Below are positions 32,559-40,478 of a stretch of DNA of 64,000 nt, one piece after another (within the stretch, counting starts at the first letter, position 1; each line of letters begins with the position of its first letter). The DNA lies in contig CAWBIT010000011.1 of assembly GCA_963789025.1 (NCBI GenBank), positions 124,001 to 188,000 on the forward strand, given 5' to 3'. The DNA comes from AP-15 sp963789025. GTDB taxonomy: Bacteria > Pseudomonadota > Alphaproteobacteria > ATCC43930 > CGMCC-115725. The notes under the pieces were generated by a model. It did not search any database and had not been told where the DNA came from. It saw only the letters and a program-made list of their open reading frames with translations. The position numbers and the translations under genes are program-made.

Positions 32559-33527
32559 GTGATCCGAGTCATACGACATCCCGGCCCCCGGTCGAACCAC
32601 CCGCCGGGCGCGGTTCTGGCGATGGGCAATTTCGATGGCCTGCACCGCGGCCATGCCGTGCTGATCGGCCGGACCTGCGAGCTCGCGCGGGAAGCGGGCC
32701 GCCCGACCGGGGTGCTGACCTTCGAGCCCCATCCGCGCAGCGTGTTCTTTCCCGCGACCGAACCCTTCCGACTGACGCCGTTCCGCGTCAAGGAGCGCGA
32801 ACTCGCCCGGCTCGGCATCGATCTGCTGTTCGTCCAGCATTTCGACCTCGCCTTTTCGAAGAAGAGCGCCGAGGAATTCATCGCCGAAGTGATCGTCGGA
32901 GCCATCGGTGCCTCACACGTCGTGGTGGGCTGGGATTGCACCTTTGGTAACCGCCGCCGCGGAACGCCCGAATCTCTGCGCGCCGCGGGTCTGCTGCACG
33001 GCTTCGGGGTGACTGTGCTCGAACCGGTCCGCGGGGAGGATGCGATCGTCTATTCCTCGACGCATATCCGCGAGCTGCTGAAGACCGGTAAGCCGCGTGA
33101 GGCTGCGGCGCTCCTCGGCCGCTTCTGGGAGATCGACGGCCGCGTCGCCACTGGCGACAGGCGAGGCCGGACGATCGGCTTTCCGACCGCGAATCTGGGG
33201 CTCGACGACTATTTGCACCCGGCCTTCGGGGTCTACGTAGTCCGTGTCTCCGGCGACGGTCCGGACGATCCGCTCGCCGGCCGCACGCTCGGCGGGGTTG
33301 CCAATATCGGTCTGCGCCCCACCGTCGGCGGCCTCGTGCCGCGGCTCGAGGCCAACCTGTTCGACATCGATGTCGATCTCTATGGACGCCATCTGCGCGT
33401 CGCGCTCGTCGATTTCATCCGGCCGGAGCAGAAATTCGCCGGTCTCGAAGAGCTGAAGGCGCAGATCGCCGCGGACGCCGCCCGAGCGCGCACGATCCTC
33501 GCCGGCATTCCGGCGGACTCAGCGTAA
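32559..33527 (+). CDS. ribF: Bifunctional riboflavin kinase / FAD synthetase
   Basis: RibF phosphorylates riboflavin to FMN and adenylylates FMN to FAD in the cytoplasm. This 322-aa protein has the nucleotidyltransferase domain first (AVLAMGNFDGLHRGHAVLIG, the HxGH-like motif; LTFEPHPRSVFFP; VVVGWDCTFGNRRRGTPESL; YSSTHIRELL). The riboflavin kinase domain follows (GDRRGRTIGFPTANLGLDDY, FGVYVVRV, GGVANIGLRPTVGG, FIRPEQKFAGLEELKAQIAA). Start is GTG 32559. It leads the conserved block ribF-ileS-lspA, with 149 bp before ileS. Confidence 0.95.
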   Translation: MIRVIRHPGPRSNHPPGAVLAMGNFDGLHRGHAVLIGRTCELAREAGRPTGVLTFEPHPRSVFFPATEPFRLTPFRVKERELARLGIDLLFVQHFDLAFSKKSAEEFIAEVIVGAIGASHVVVGWDCTFGNRRRGTPESLRAAGLLHGFGVTVLEPVRGEDAIVYSSTHIRELLKTGKPREAAALLGRFWEIDGRVATGDRRGRTIGFPTANLGLDDYLHPAFGVYVVRVSGDGPDDPLAGRTLGGVANIGLRPTVGGLVPRLEANLFDIDVDLYGRHLRVALVDFIRPEQKFAGLEELKAQIAADAARARTILAGIPADSA

Positions 33528-33676
33528 CTGGACGTTACCCCCTCGAATTTGACCGGGGCGGCTGCTATATGTCCGCTATGTTTCGGCATCACGCCTGGAT
33601 ACTGCGAATTACTGGCCCGGTCCTCGTCTGAGGATCGGGGACGCTTTCGCTTTCGTCTCTCATCCAGGGGTTCACG

Positions 33677-36532
33677 ATGCCCACGGATTATCGCCCGACC
33701 GTATTCCTGCCCAGGACCCAATTCCCGATGCGCGGGGATTTGCCCAAGCGCGAGCCCTCGATCCTTGCGCGCTGGGAGGAAATGGGTCTCTACCGGCGGC
33801 TGCGCGAGGAGTCGCGCGGACGCGAGAAGTTCATCCTTCACGATGGGCCGCCCTACGCCAATGGCGACATTCACCTCGGCACCGCGCTCAACAAGGTATT
33901 GAAGGACGTCGTCAACCGGGCGCAGCAGATGCTCGGCAAGGACGCGCCCTATGTGCCGGGCTGGGACTGCCACGGCCTGCCGATCGAATGGATTGTCGAG
34001 GAGCAGTACCGCGCGAAAAACCAATCCAAGGACAGCGTGCCGATCGACCAGTTCCGCCGGGAGTGCCGTGAATTCGCAGCTCATTGGATCGAGGTACAGA
34101 AGCGCGACTTCAAGCGGCTCGGCGTCGTCGGCGACTGGGACAACCCCTACACGACAATGGCGTATCCGGCCGAGGCGCAGATCGTCCGTGAGCTCGGCAA
34201 GTTTCTCGTCAATGGCGGGCTCTATAAGGGAGCAAAGCCGGTCCTGTGGTCGGTCGTCGAGCAGACCGCGCTCGCCGAGGCGGAAGTCGAATATCACGAC
34301 CACAGATCCACGACGGTGTGGATACGCTTTCCGATCGTGCATGCCGAGCAGCCGGCGCTGTCCGGCGCCGCGGCGCTGATCTGGACGACGACGCCTTGGA
34401 CATTGCCGGGCAACCGTGCGATCGCCTTCAGCCGAAGCCTCGATTACGTGGTGTTGCGAGTAGATCGGACGGCCGAAGGAAGCCGCGCGCGGCCCGGCGA
34501 GACCCTGCTCGTTGCCGAAACCCTGGTCGAGGCGCTTCCGGCGAACGCCGGCATCGACGCATATTCGATTGTCGACCGCTTTCCCGGCGAGGCCCTTGCC
34601 GGAACGACGGCAACGCACCCGCTGCGCGGTCAAGGCTACGATTTCGATGTCCCGATGCTGGCTGCCGGCTTTGTCGAAGCCGACCAGGGGACCGGCCTTG
34701 TACATATCGCCCCCGGACACGGCGCCGACGATTTTGAGCTCGGCCAGATGAACGGCCTGGCGGTGCCGGACACCGTCTCTCCTGATGGCGTTTATCTCCC
34801 GTCGGTGCCGGTCTTCGCCGGGCGCTCGATCTATCGCCCGGATGGCAAGCCCGGCGACGCGAATGCCGCCGTGATTGCCGCAATCGACAAGGCCGGCGGG
34901 CTGCTCGCTCGCGGCACGCTCGTTCATTCCTACCCGCATTCCTGGCGATCGAAGGCGCCGCTGATCTTTCGCAATACGCCGCAATGGTTCATCAGCATGG
35001 AGAAGGAGGGTCTCCGGCAGAAGGCATTGGCGGCAATCGCCGAAGTCAGCTGGGTCCCACCGCAGGCCCGCAATCGGATCGAGGCGATGGTCGAGAGCAA
35101 GCCGGATTGGTGCGTGTCGCGCCAGCGGGCCTGGGGCGTACCGATCGCGGTGTTCACGCATCGCGAGACGGGTGAGCCGTTGCGCGATCCGCTCGTCGTC
35201 GATCGCATTGCCGCTGCGGTCGAACGTGAAGGCGCGGATGTCTGGTTCACCGCCGATCCGGCGCAATTCCTCGGCAACGCCTATGACGCCGCCGAATGGG
35301 ATAAGGTCACCGACATCGTCGAGGTGTGGTTCGATTCCGGCTCGACCCACGCCTTTGTACTCGAACAGCGCCCCGAGCTGCGGTGGCCGGCCGATCTTTA
35401 TTTGGAAGGCTCGGACCAGCACCGCGGCTGGTTTCAGTCCTCACTGATCGAGGCCTGCGGGACGCGCGGACGCGCGCCCTACGAAGCCGTGCTGACCCAC
35501 GGCTTCGTGCTCGACGAAGACGGGCGGAAAATGTCGAAATCGCTCGGCAATGTCATTCCACCGCAGCAGATCATGCAGCAGAGCGGGGCCGACATCCTGC
35601 GGCTTTGGGTAGTCGGCTCGGATTATACCGAGGATGTCCGCATCGGCCCGGAGATCCTCAAGCGGCACAGCGACGCCTACCGTCGATTGCGCAATACCTT
35701 GCGCTATCTATTGGGAGCGCTGGACGGCTATACCGCCGACGAGGCAGTCGGCATCGAGGCGATGCCCGAGCTCGACCGCTGGGTGTTGCATCGCCTGGCG
35801 GAGCTCGACGAGCTCGTCCGGCGTTCGGTCGAGGCATTCGATTTCCACGGCATGTTCGCGGCATTGCACAGTTTCTGTGCGACGGACCTGTCGGCCTTCT
35901 ATTTCGACATACGCAAGGACCGCCTCTATTGCGATGCGGCGGACGATATCAGGCGCCGCGCAGTGCGGACCGTGGTCGACCGGTGCTTCGAGTATCTGGT
36001 GCGCTGGCTCGCTCCGGTAATTTGCTTTACCGCGGAGGAGGCTTGGCTCGCACGGCACGGCGACCTGTCTGGGCGGAGCATTCATCTCGAGCTCTTCGCC
36101 GATGTGCCGGCGGGTTGGCGCAATGACGCGCTCGGCGAACGTTGGGCGGTGTTGCGCGATCTGCGCCGCGTCGTTACCGGCGCGCTGGAACTGGAGCGGG
36201 GGGCCAAGCGGCTGGGGTCGAGCCTGCAGGCCGCCGTCGAGCTGTTCGTACCCGAAGGGCTGGCTGATCAGCTGCGCAACGTCGATCTTGCCGAACTCTG
36301 CATCACTTCGGCGGGAACGGTGCGCTCGGGACGGGCGCCCGACGATGCCTTCACGCTTCCCGATGTTCCGGAAGTTGGCGTGCGGGTCTCGCCGGCGCCG
36401 GGGGAGCGCTGCGAACGCTGCTGGAGGGTGCTGCCCGAGGTCGGTCGAGTGCCGGGTCACGCCGATCTCTGCCGGCGGTGTGCTGACGTCGTCGATCGCC
36501 CCGCCCTCGAGCCCGCTGCGGCCAACGGGTGA
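33677..36532 (+). CDS. ileS: Isoleucyl-tRNA synthetase
   Basis: This 951-aa class I synthetase charges tRNA-Ile with isoleucine and edits valine. The HIGH-type motif is in GPPYANGDIHLGTALNKVLK (~57-75), GWDCHGLPIEWIVEE follows, and the CP1 editing domain contains IWTTTPWTLPGNRAIAFSRS. The KMSKS loop DEDGRKMSKSLGNVIPPQ is at about residue 618. The C-terminal zinc knuckle is CERCWRVLPEVG ... CRRCADVV with four Cys. Length is normal. Its TGA overlaps the lspA start (TGATG), indicating translational coupling. No T-box is evident. Confidence 0.97.
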   Translation: MPTDYRPTVFLPRTQFPMRGDLPKREPSILARWEEMGLYRRLREESRGREKFILHDGPPYANGDIHLGTALNKVLKDVVNRAQQMLGKDAPYVPGWDCHGLPIEWIVEEQYRAKNQSKDSVPIDQFRRECREFAAHWIEVQKRDFKRLGVVGDWDNPYTTMAYPAEAQIVRELGKFLVNGGLYKGAKPVLWSVVEQTALAEAEVEYHDHRSTTVWIRFPIVHAEQPALSGAAALIWTTTPWTLPGNRAIAFSRSLDYVVLRVDRTAEGSRARPGETLLVAETLVEALPANAGIDAYSIVDRFPGEALAGTTATHPLRGQGYDFDVPMLAAGFVEADQGTGLVHIAPGHGADDFELGQMNGLAVPDTVSPDGVYLPSVPVFAGRSIYRPDGKPGDANAAVIAAIDKAGGLLARGTLVHSYPHSWRSKAPLIFRNTPQWFISMEKEGLRQKALAAIAEVSWVPPQARNRIEAMVESKPDWCVSRQRAWGVPIAVFTHRETGEPLRDPLVVDRIAAAVEREGADVWFTADPAQFLGNAYDAAEWDKVTDIVEVWFDSGSTHAFVLEQRPELRWPADLYLEGSDQHRGWFQSSLIEACGTRGRAPYEAVLTHGFVLDEDGRKMSKSLGNVIPPQQIMQQSGADILRLWVVGSDYTEDVRIGPEILKRHSDAYRRLRNTLRYLLGALDGYTADEAVGIEAMPELDRWVLHRLAELDELVRRSVEAFDFHGMFAALHSFCATDLSAFYFDIRKDRLYCDAADDIRRRAVRTVVDRCFEYLVRWLAPVICFTAEEAWLARHGDLSGRSIHLELFADVPAGWRNDALGERWAVLRDLRRVVTGALELERGAKRLGSSLQAAVELFVPEGLADQLRNVDLAELCITSAGTVRSGRAPDDAFTLPDVPEVGVRVSPAPGERCERCWRVLPEVGRVPGHADLCRRCADVVDRPALEPAAANG

Positions 36533-37005
36533 TGCTGGCCCGCGGGCTCGCCACGGCGGTTGTGGTCGCGATCCTCGACCAGCTCAGCAAAGCCGCAGTT
36601 CTCGCCTCCTTCGCCGAGCGCGGCTTTGGCGATCGCGAGACCGTGACGTCGTTCTTCAGTCTCTCCCTGACCTATAATCGCGGCATCAGCTTTGGCCTGT
36701 TCAACGGCGCTGCCGGAGTGAATGCGCTGGTCTTTTCATTTGCCGCCGCCGCAATCGTCGCGGTCTTGATCTACTGGTTGAGCCGGGCTTCAAGCCCCTT
36801 GCTCGCCGTCGCGATCGGGCTCATTATCGGCGGTGCGGTGGGCAATGTCATCGACCGGCTGCGCCTCGGCGCGGTCGTCGATTTTCTCGATTTCCATGTC
36901 GGTTCGTTGCATTGGCCGGCCTTCAACCTCGCCGACAGCGCGATTTGCATCGGCGTCGCGGCGATGTTGCTGGACAGTTTGTTGCTGCGGAGTGAGGCGC
37001 ACTGA
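36532..37005 (+). CDS. lspA: Lipoprotein signal peptidase (signal peptidase II)
   Basis: LspA cleaves the signal peptide of lipidated prolipoproteins in the inner membrane. This 157-aa protein has four hydrophobic segments and the two catalytic Asp motifs: GGAVGNVIDRLRLGAVVDFL (GN-x-x-DR) and WPAFNLADSAICIG (FN-x-AD). YNRGISFGLF is the conserved N-terminal loop. ATG 36532 overlaps the ileS stop; a GTG one codon earlier is possible. The very next plus-strand gene but one encodes a lipoprotein, a plausible LspA substrate. Confidence 0.95.
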   Translation: MLARGLATAVVVAILDQLSKAAVLASFAERGFGDRETVTSFFSLSLTYNRGISFGLFNGAAGVNALVFSFAAAAIVAVLIYWLSRASSPLLAVAIGLIIGGAVGNVIDRLRLGAVVDFLDFHVGSLHWPAFNLADSAICIGVAAMLLDSLLLRSEAH

Positions 37006-37020
37006 CTCGCATCACGGCAG

Positions 37021-37050
37021 AGCCGGGTTCGATTAGCGCCCGACCCGGCT
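37021..37050. terminator. Hairpin between convergent lspA and secreted protein gene
   Basis: AGCCGGGT (37021-37028) and ACCCGGCT (37043-37050) form a perfect eight-base stem with a 14-base loop, followed by TTT on the plus strand. It starts 15 bp after the lspA stop and overlaps the last codons of the convergent gene. The T tract is short, so intrinsic termination is plausible rather than certain. Confidence 0.45.
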
Positions 37051-37584
37051 TTCCGGGATCGCCTCTAACGTGATGTGATCGGTGACGGTGGCCTTGTTTG
37101 GACCAATCCCGGGACCGTCCGGATTCACGATGATGTTGCCATCGACGAGAGCGAATCTCCCATTGTTGTCATAGTAGGGAGGGCCGAACCTCACGGTCCC
37201 GGTAAATGGAGAGTTGTCGCTCATCCTGACTGAATAGCGCGCGACGACGGTCCCGCCTGGTGCGGTGTCCCGAACCCTTGGGGTGTTTGGCCGCACCTCG
37301 ATCACCGGCCGTAGTGGTCCGGCCGGCGATCGTGGCGGGACGGCAACCCGAACCGGAGGCGGCGCACTGCCTCCGCTGGGGGGCGGTGCTGCTGGGGAAG
37401 TGCTGGCCCTGCTAGGCGCCTGGCGAGGGGCAGGGTGTGTTGGAAGGACCTCGATCCGGCCGTCGGCTCCGCGCCGCAGCCCCGGCATCGGTCCTCCCCC
37501 GGAGGGCAGCTCCTGCGCCCGAGCCGCCGCGACATCGGCCAAGAGAAGCGAAACGGCAGCCCCGACCGCGAATCTCGAGATCAT
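37033..37584 (-). CDS. Secreted Pro-rich protein, unknown function
   Basis: This 183-aa protein has a signal peptide (FAVGAAVSLLLADVAAARAQ). A Pro/Ala/Ser-rich low-complexity stretch from about 30 to 105 (SPAAPPPSGGSAPPPVRVAV) follows. A C-terminal ~80-residue domain has beta-sandwich character (RYSVRMSDNSPFTGTVRFGP, GRFALVDGNIIVNPDGPGIG). The latter looks like a cadherin or Ig-type surface module, but I cannot name the family. Its ATG overlaps the cbtA stop by four bases, so it is cotranscribed with the cobalt transporter genes. Confidence 0.75.
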   Translation of the reverse strand: MISRFAVGAAVSLLLADVAAARAQELPSGGGPMPGLRRGADGRIEVLPTHPAPRQAPSRASTSPAAPPPSGGSAPPPVRVAVPPRSPAGPLRPVIEVRPNTPRVRDTAPGGTVVARYSVRMSDNSPFTGTVRFGPPYYDNNGRFALVDGNIIVNPDGPGIGPNKATVTDHITLEAIPESRVGR

Positions 37585-38264
37585 GCAGCCACGCGTGCCG
37601 CTCGAGCGATCTGCGGCTGCAGGCGCTCGTGGAAATAGCCCGTCGATGCTCCGAGCATCAGCCAGAACAAAAAGTTCACTACTGTGGCGGCGACGAGGAA
37701 ATGGTGGGAAAGAGCGGCGGGCACCGCGGCAATATGCTCAGGGGGCTCGGGTGCGCCGTAAAGATGCGGCAGTACGATCAGAACCGCTGCGAGGATCGTC
37801 CAACGCGCTCGAGTGGTGGAGGCGATCAGTGCAAGGGCCCAGCCGGTTGCACCAGCGGTACCGAGCCACCACAGCTGGCGATCGAGCAGCGGAGCTGCTT
37901 CGCTTCCGGGCAGCTGCGGCGGCAATCCGAGGCTCGGGGCGACAGTGAATGTCGCAAATCCGGCCAGGCCCCAAAGCAGCCCTTGCCGCCACCCGACCTC
38001 GCCGCCGCGCAGCGTTAGTCCGGCCCCCACCAGAAGCGCAAACCCAACCGCTGTCAGAATGTCCGCCAGCAGGGTGTAGGCCGTGCGTTCGGCGCCGTTT
38101 TCCGGTTCCCACGCACCGGCATGCTCGTGCTCTGACGGTTTCTCATAGGTTTCGGCTTGTAGGATCAGAGGCACCGTGGCGATTTGATGCGCCACCGCGG
38201 CAAAGACGCCGGACAACAGTCCGGCGCAGAGCGCCGCGAACACCAGTCTGCGGAAAACAGCCAT
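37581..38264 (-). CDS. cbtA: Cobalt transporter subunit CbtA (proposed)
   Basis: This 227-aa membrane protein matches CbtA, a predicted cobalt-uptake component associated with B12 metabolism. Typical features are the first helix FRRLVFAALCAGLLSGVFAA followed by HQIATVPLILQAETYE, a His/Glu-rich stretch (EHEHAGAWEPENGAERTAYT), GWRQGLLWGLAGFATFTVAP, SLGLPPQLPGSEAAPL and RQLWWLGTAGATGWALALIA. It lies six bases after cbtB. Function rests on family assignment from comparative genomics rather than direct biochemistry as far as I know. Confidence 0.88.
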   Translation of the reverse strand: MAVFRRLVFAALCAGLLSGVFAAVAHQIATVPLILQAETYEKPSEHEHAGAWEPENGAERTAYTLLADILTAVGFALLVGAGLTLRGGEVGWRQGLLWGLAGFATFTVAPSLGLPPQLPGSEAAPLLDRQLWWLGTAGATGWALALIASTTRARWTILAAVLIVLPHLYGAPEPPEHIAAVPAALSHHFLVAATVVNFLFWLMLGASTGYFHERLQPQIARAARVAA

Positions 38265-38270
38265 GCCGAC

Positions 38271-38465
38271 TCAGTGGCACGGAAAGCCGATGGAGTGGCG
38301 CGTATCGTGAGCGGCGTTATGGGCGATGTCGATGTGCGAAAACCCGACCGCCCAGATAACGAAAGCGCCGAGCAGAGCAGCGAAGACCGCCGCGGCGAAA
38401 GTGTCGGACCTGGGGAGGCTCCGAGATCCGGTAGCCGGTCGAGCGCCGATGACTTGCGTTTGCAT
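38271..38465 (-). CDS. cbtB: Cobalt transporter subunit CbtB (proposed)
   Basis: This 64-aa protein has one membrane helix (FAAAVFAALLGAFVIWAVGF) and the diagnostic His-rich C-terminus SHIDIAHNAAHDTRHSIGFP ending CH, expected to bind cobalt or nickel ions. It directly precedes cbtA. CbtAB genes are often under a cobalamin riboswitch. I searched the 140 bp upstream on this strand for the B12 box and the CCCGCAACTGT core and did not find them. Confidence 0.88.
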   Translation of the reverse strand: MQTQVIGARPATGSRSLPRSDTFAAAVFAALLGAFVIWAVGFSHIDIAHNAAHDTRHSIGFPCH

Positions 38466-38604
38466 GATCGTATCCGTGGCTGGGGTGCTCCCGAATACCG
38501 TTTACCTGATGCGGCCAGTTCTCCGCCAGAGCCGGGATTGCCGGGTGGCTTGCTTAGTGGATGGGAAGCGCATTAAAAAAACCGGGTGGGGAGGGATTTA
38601 TGCC

Positions 38605-39093
38605 ATGTCCTGTGAGTACCGGTTTCGAGCGCCCCGCGCTCTTCTTACATCGCCCTTTCTTTGCTTGGCCTGCGCATTGTTGATTCCCGGCTGCACCGAC
38701 TTGAAAAAGGCGATTGGGCTCGAAAAATCGTCGCCCGACGAGTTCGCCGTCGAATCGCGCGCGCCGCTGACGATGCCGCCCGATTTTAACCTGCGGCCGC
38801 CGCAGCCCGGCGCGGCCCGGCCGCAAGAGAAGAGCTCCGACCAACAGGCCCGCCAGGTCATCGAGCAGGCGGGACCCGGTGACCCGGGCAAACAGGCGCC
38901 CGATTTCCGGCTGCGCCGTGCCGAGGACGGGCTCCCCGACATCGGCGCCCGCAGCGGTCAGGCGCCGGACCCGAATGCGGTGGTGGGTGAGCAGAGCCTG
39001 TCGAGCAAGCTTTTGGACTACCAGCCGAGCAATGGCGCCCAGCCCGCGCCGGACGAGAAACGCGAAACCACCCCGCTGAAGGGGGTGTATTGA
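38605..39093 (+). CDS. DUF3035-family lipoprotein
   Basis: This 162-aa protein has a lipoprotein signal peptide (TSPFLCLACALLIPG, then Cys and TDLKKAIGLEKSSPDEFAVE). PDEFAVESRAPLTMPPDFNL and RPPQPGAARPQE are the characteristic DUF3035 N-terminal motif of alphaproteobacteria. The rest is Pro/Gln/Asp-rich and probably unstructured. ATG 38605 is supported by GGGGAGGG ten bases upstream; the upstream extension overlaps cbtB and is rejected. The gene is between lspA and two M16 genes, the usual order. Role unknown; a periplasm-facing partner of the M16 proteins is possible. Confidence 0.87.
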   Translation: MSCEYRFRAPRALLTSPFLCLACALLIPGCTDLKKAIGLEKSSPDEFAVESRAPLTMPPDFNLRPPQPGAARPQEKSSDQQARQVIEQAGPGDPGKQAPDFRLRRAEDGLPDIGARSGQAPDPNAVVGEQSLSSKLLDYQPSNGAQPAPDEKRETTPLKGVY

Positions 39094-40469
39094 CCGACCA
39101 GCACAACGGGCGCTTTCCTCCCGTTTGCGGGGGCAGAGGCATAGTCTTGGTGGCTCTCGCGTGCCTCGCATTGACTCAACTTGCGGGGCCCGCATGGGCG
39201 GAGCGTTTCGGAGCGGAGAGCTTCACGCTCGGCAACGGGATGCAGGTCGTTGTCGTGCCGAACCATCGCGTCCCGGCGGTGGTGCAGATGGTCTGGTACA
39301 AGCTCGGGGCGGCCGACGACCCGCTCGGAAAATCCGGCATCGCCCATTTCCTCGAACATCTGATGTTCAAGGGAACCGCCGCCAACCCGCCGGGCGCCTT
39401 CTCGGCTCTGATCGCACGCAACGGCGGGCGCGACAACGCGTTCACGACCCAGGATTACACCGTCTATCACGAGACGATCGCGCGCGACCGATTGGACCTC
39501 GTCATGCGGCTGGAAGCGGACCGCATGACCGGGCTAGTGCTCGACGACAAGGTCGTGCTGCCCGAGCGCGATGTCGTCCTCGAGGAGCGGCGGATGCGAA
39601 TCGACAACGAACCGGCGGCATTGCTCGGGGAGCAGCTGCGCGCCACGTCGTTCCTTCACCATCCGTACCGCAATCCGACGATCGGCTGGGTAAACGAAAT
39701 CCGTATGCTCGGCGCCGAAGATGCGCTGGCTTCGTATCGCAAGTGGTACGTCCCCAATAACGCCATCGTGGTGATCGCAGGCGATATCGATTCGGCCAAA
39801 TTGCGTCCGCTCGCCGAACGGTATTTTGGACCGATCCCGGCTCAGGGCCTGCCAGCGCGTGTGCGGGTCGAGGAGCCACCGCACTACGCGGCGGCGCGGC
39901 TCGAGATGAAGAGCGCACGCGCGGCGCAGCCGCAGTGGAACCGCTCCTATCTCGCTCCGAGTTATCGCGCCGGCAAAACAGCACAGGCCTATCCGCTTCA
40001 GGTGCTTGCCGAGATTCTCGGGGGAGGCGCCGGCTCGCGGCTCTACCAGACCCTCGTACTCGACCGCGGTCTGGCATTGTCGGCCGGGGCCCATTATTCG
40101 CCGGGTGCAATCGATCTGGCGACGTTCGGCCTCTATGCGACCCCAAAACCGGGGGTCTCGATTGCCGATCTGGAAGCGGCGATCGACGGCGAGCTCCGCC
40201 GGCTCGTGCGGGACGGGGTCGATCCGGACGAGGTCCGGCGCGCAAAGGAGCGCATGCGGGCGGCCTCGGTCTATGCCCGGGACAGCCTGTCGGGTCCGCC
40301 CAATATCATCGGAGCGGCGCTCGCCATCGGCCAAAGCCTGGAAGAGGTCGAGGCCTGGCCCGACCGGATCGGGGCCGTAACACCGGCGGAAATCGATGAT
40401 GCGGCGCGCTCGGTGCTCGTCGAGCGGAACTCCGCGACCGGCGTTTTGCTCCCCGACCCGACCTCGTAA
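39090..40469 (+). CDS. M16 zinc metallopeptidase, catalytic subunit
   Basis: This 459-aa exported peptidase of the pitrilysin/processing-peptidase family has a signal peptide IVLVALACLALTQLAGPAWA. The inverted zinc motif is intact: GIAHFLEHLMFKGTA (His86-x-x-Glu89-His90), with the distal Glu in VVLEERRMRIDNEP. GAGSRLYQTLVLDRGLALSA is the C-terminal R/Y region. The start is probably TTG 39090, overlapping the lipoprotein stop. It is followed nine bases later by a second M16 gene lacking the zinc motif; the two should form a heterodimer like mitochondrial MPP beta/alpha. Confidence 0.92.
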   Translation: MTDQHNGRFPPVCGGRGIVLVALACLALTQLAGPAWAERFGAESFTLGNGMQVVVVPNHRVPAVVQMVWYKLGAADDPLGKSGIAHFLEHLMFKGTAANPPGAFSALIARNGGRDNAFTTQDYTVYHETIARDRLDLVMRLEADRMTGLVLDDKVVLPERDVVLEERRMRIDNEPAALLGEQLRATSFLHHPYRNPTIGWVNEIRMLGAEDALASYRKWYVPNNAIVVIAGDIDSAKLRPLAERYFGPIPAQGLPARVRVEEPPHYAAARLEMKSARAAQPQWNRSYLAPSYRAGKTAQAYPLQVLAEILGGGAGSRLYQTLVLDRGLALSAGAHYSPGAIDLATFGLYATPKPGVSIADLEAAIDGELRRLVRDGVDPDEVRRAKERMRAASVYARDSLSGPPNIIGAALAIGQSLEEVEAWPDRIGAVTPAEIDDAARSVLVERNSATGVLLPDPTS

Positions 40470-40478
40470 GCACGACAG

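Noticed and set aside
33380..35422. 680-aa minus-strand ORF opposite ileS
   Set aside because: Antisense shadow of isoleucyl-tRNA synthetase; no domain, His/Arg/Asp-rich composition.
38466..38604. Possible cobalamin riboswitch upstream of cbtB
   Set aside because: The B12 box and the CCCGCAACTGT-like core were not found in the ~140 bp between the divergent genes.
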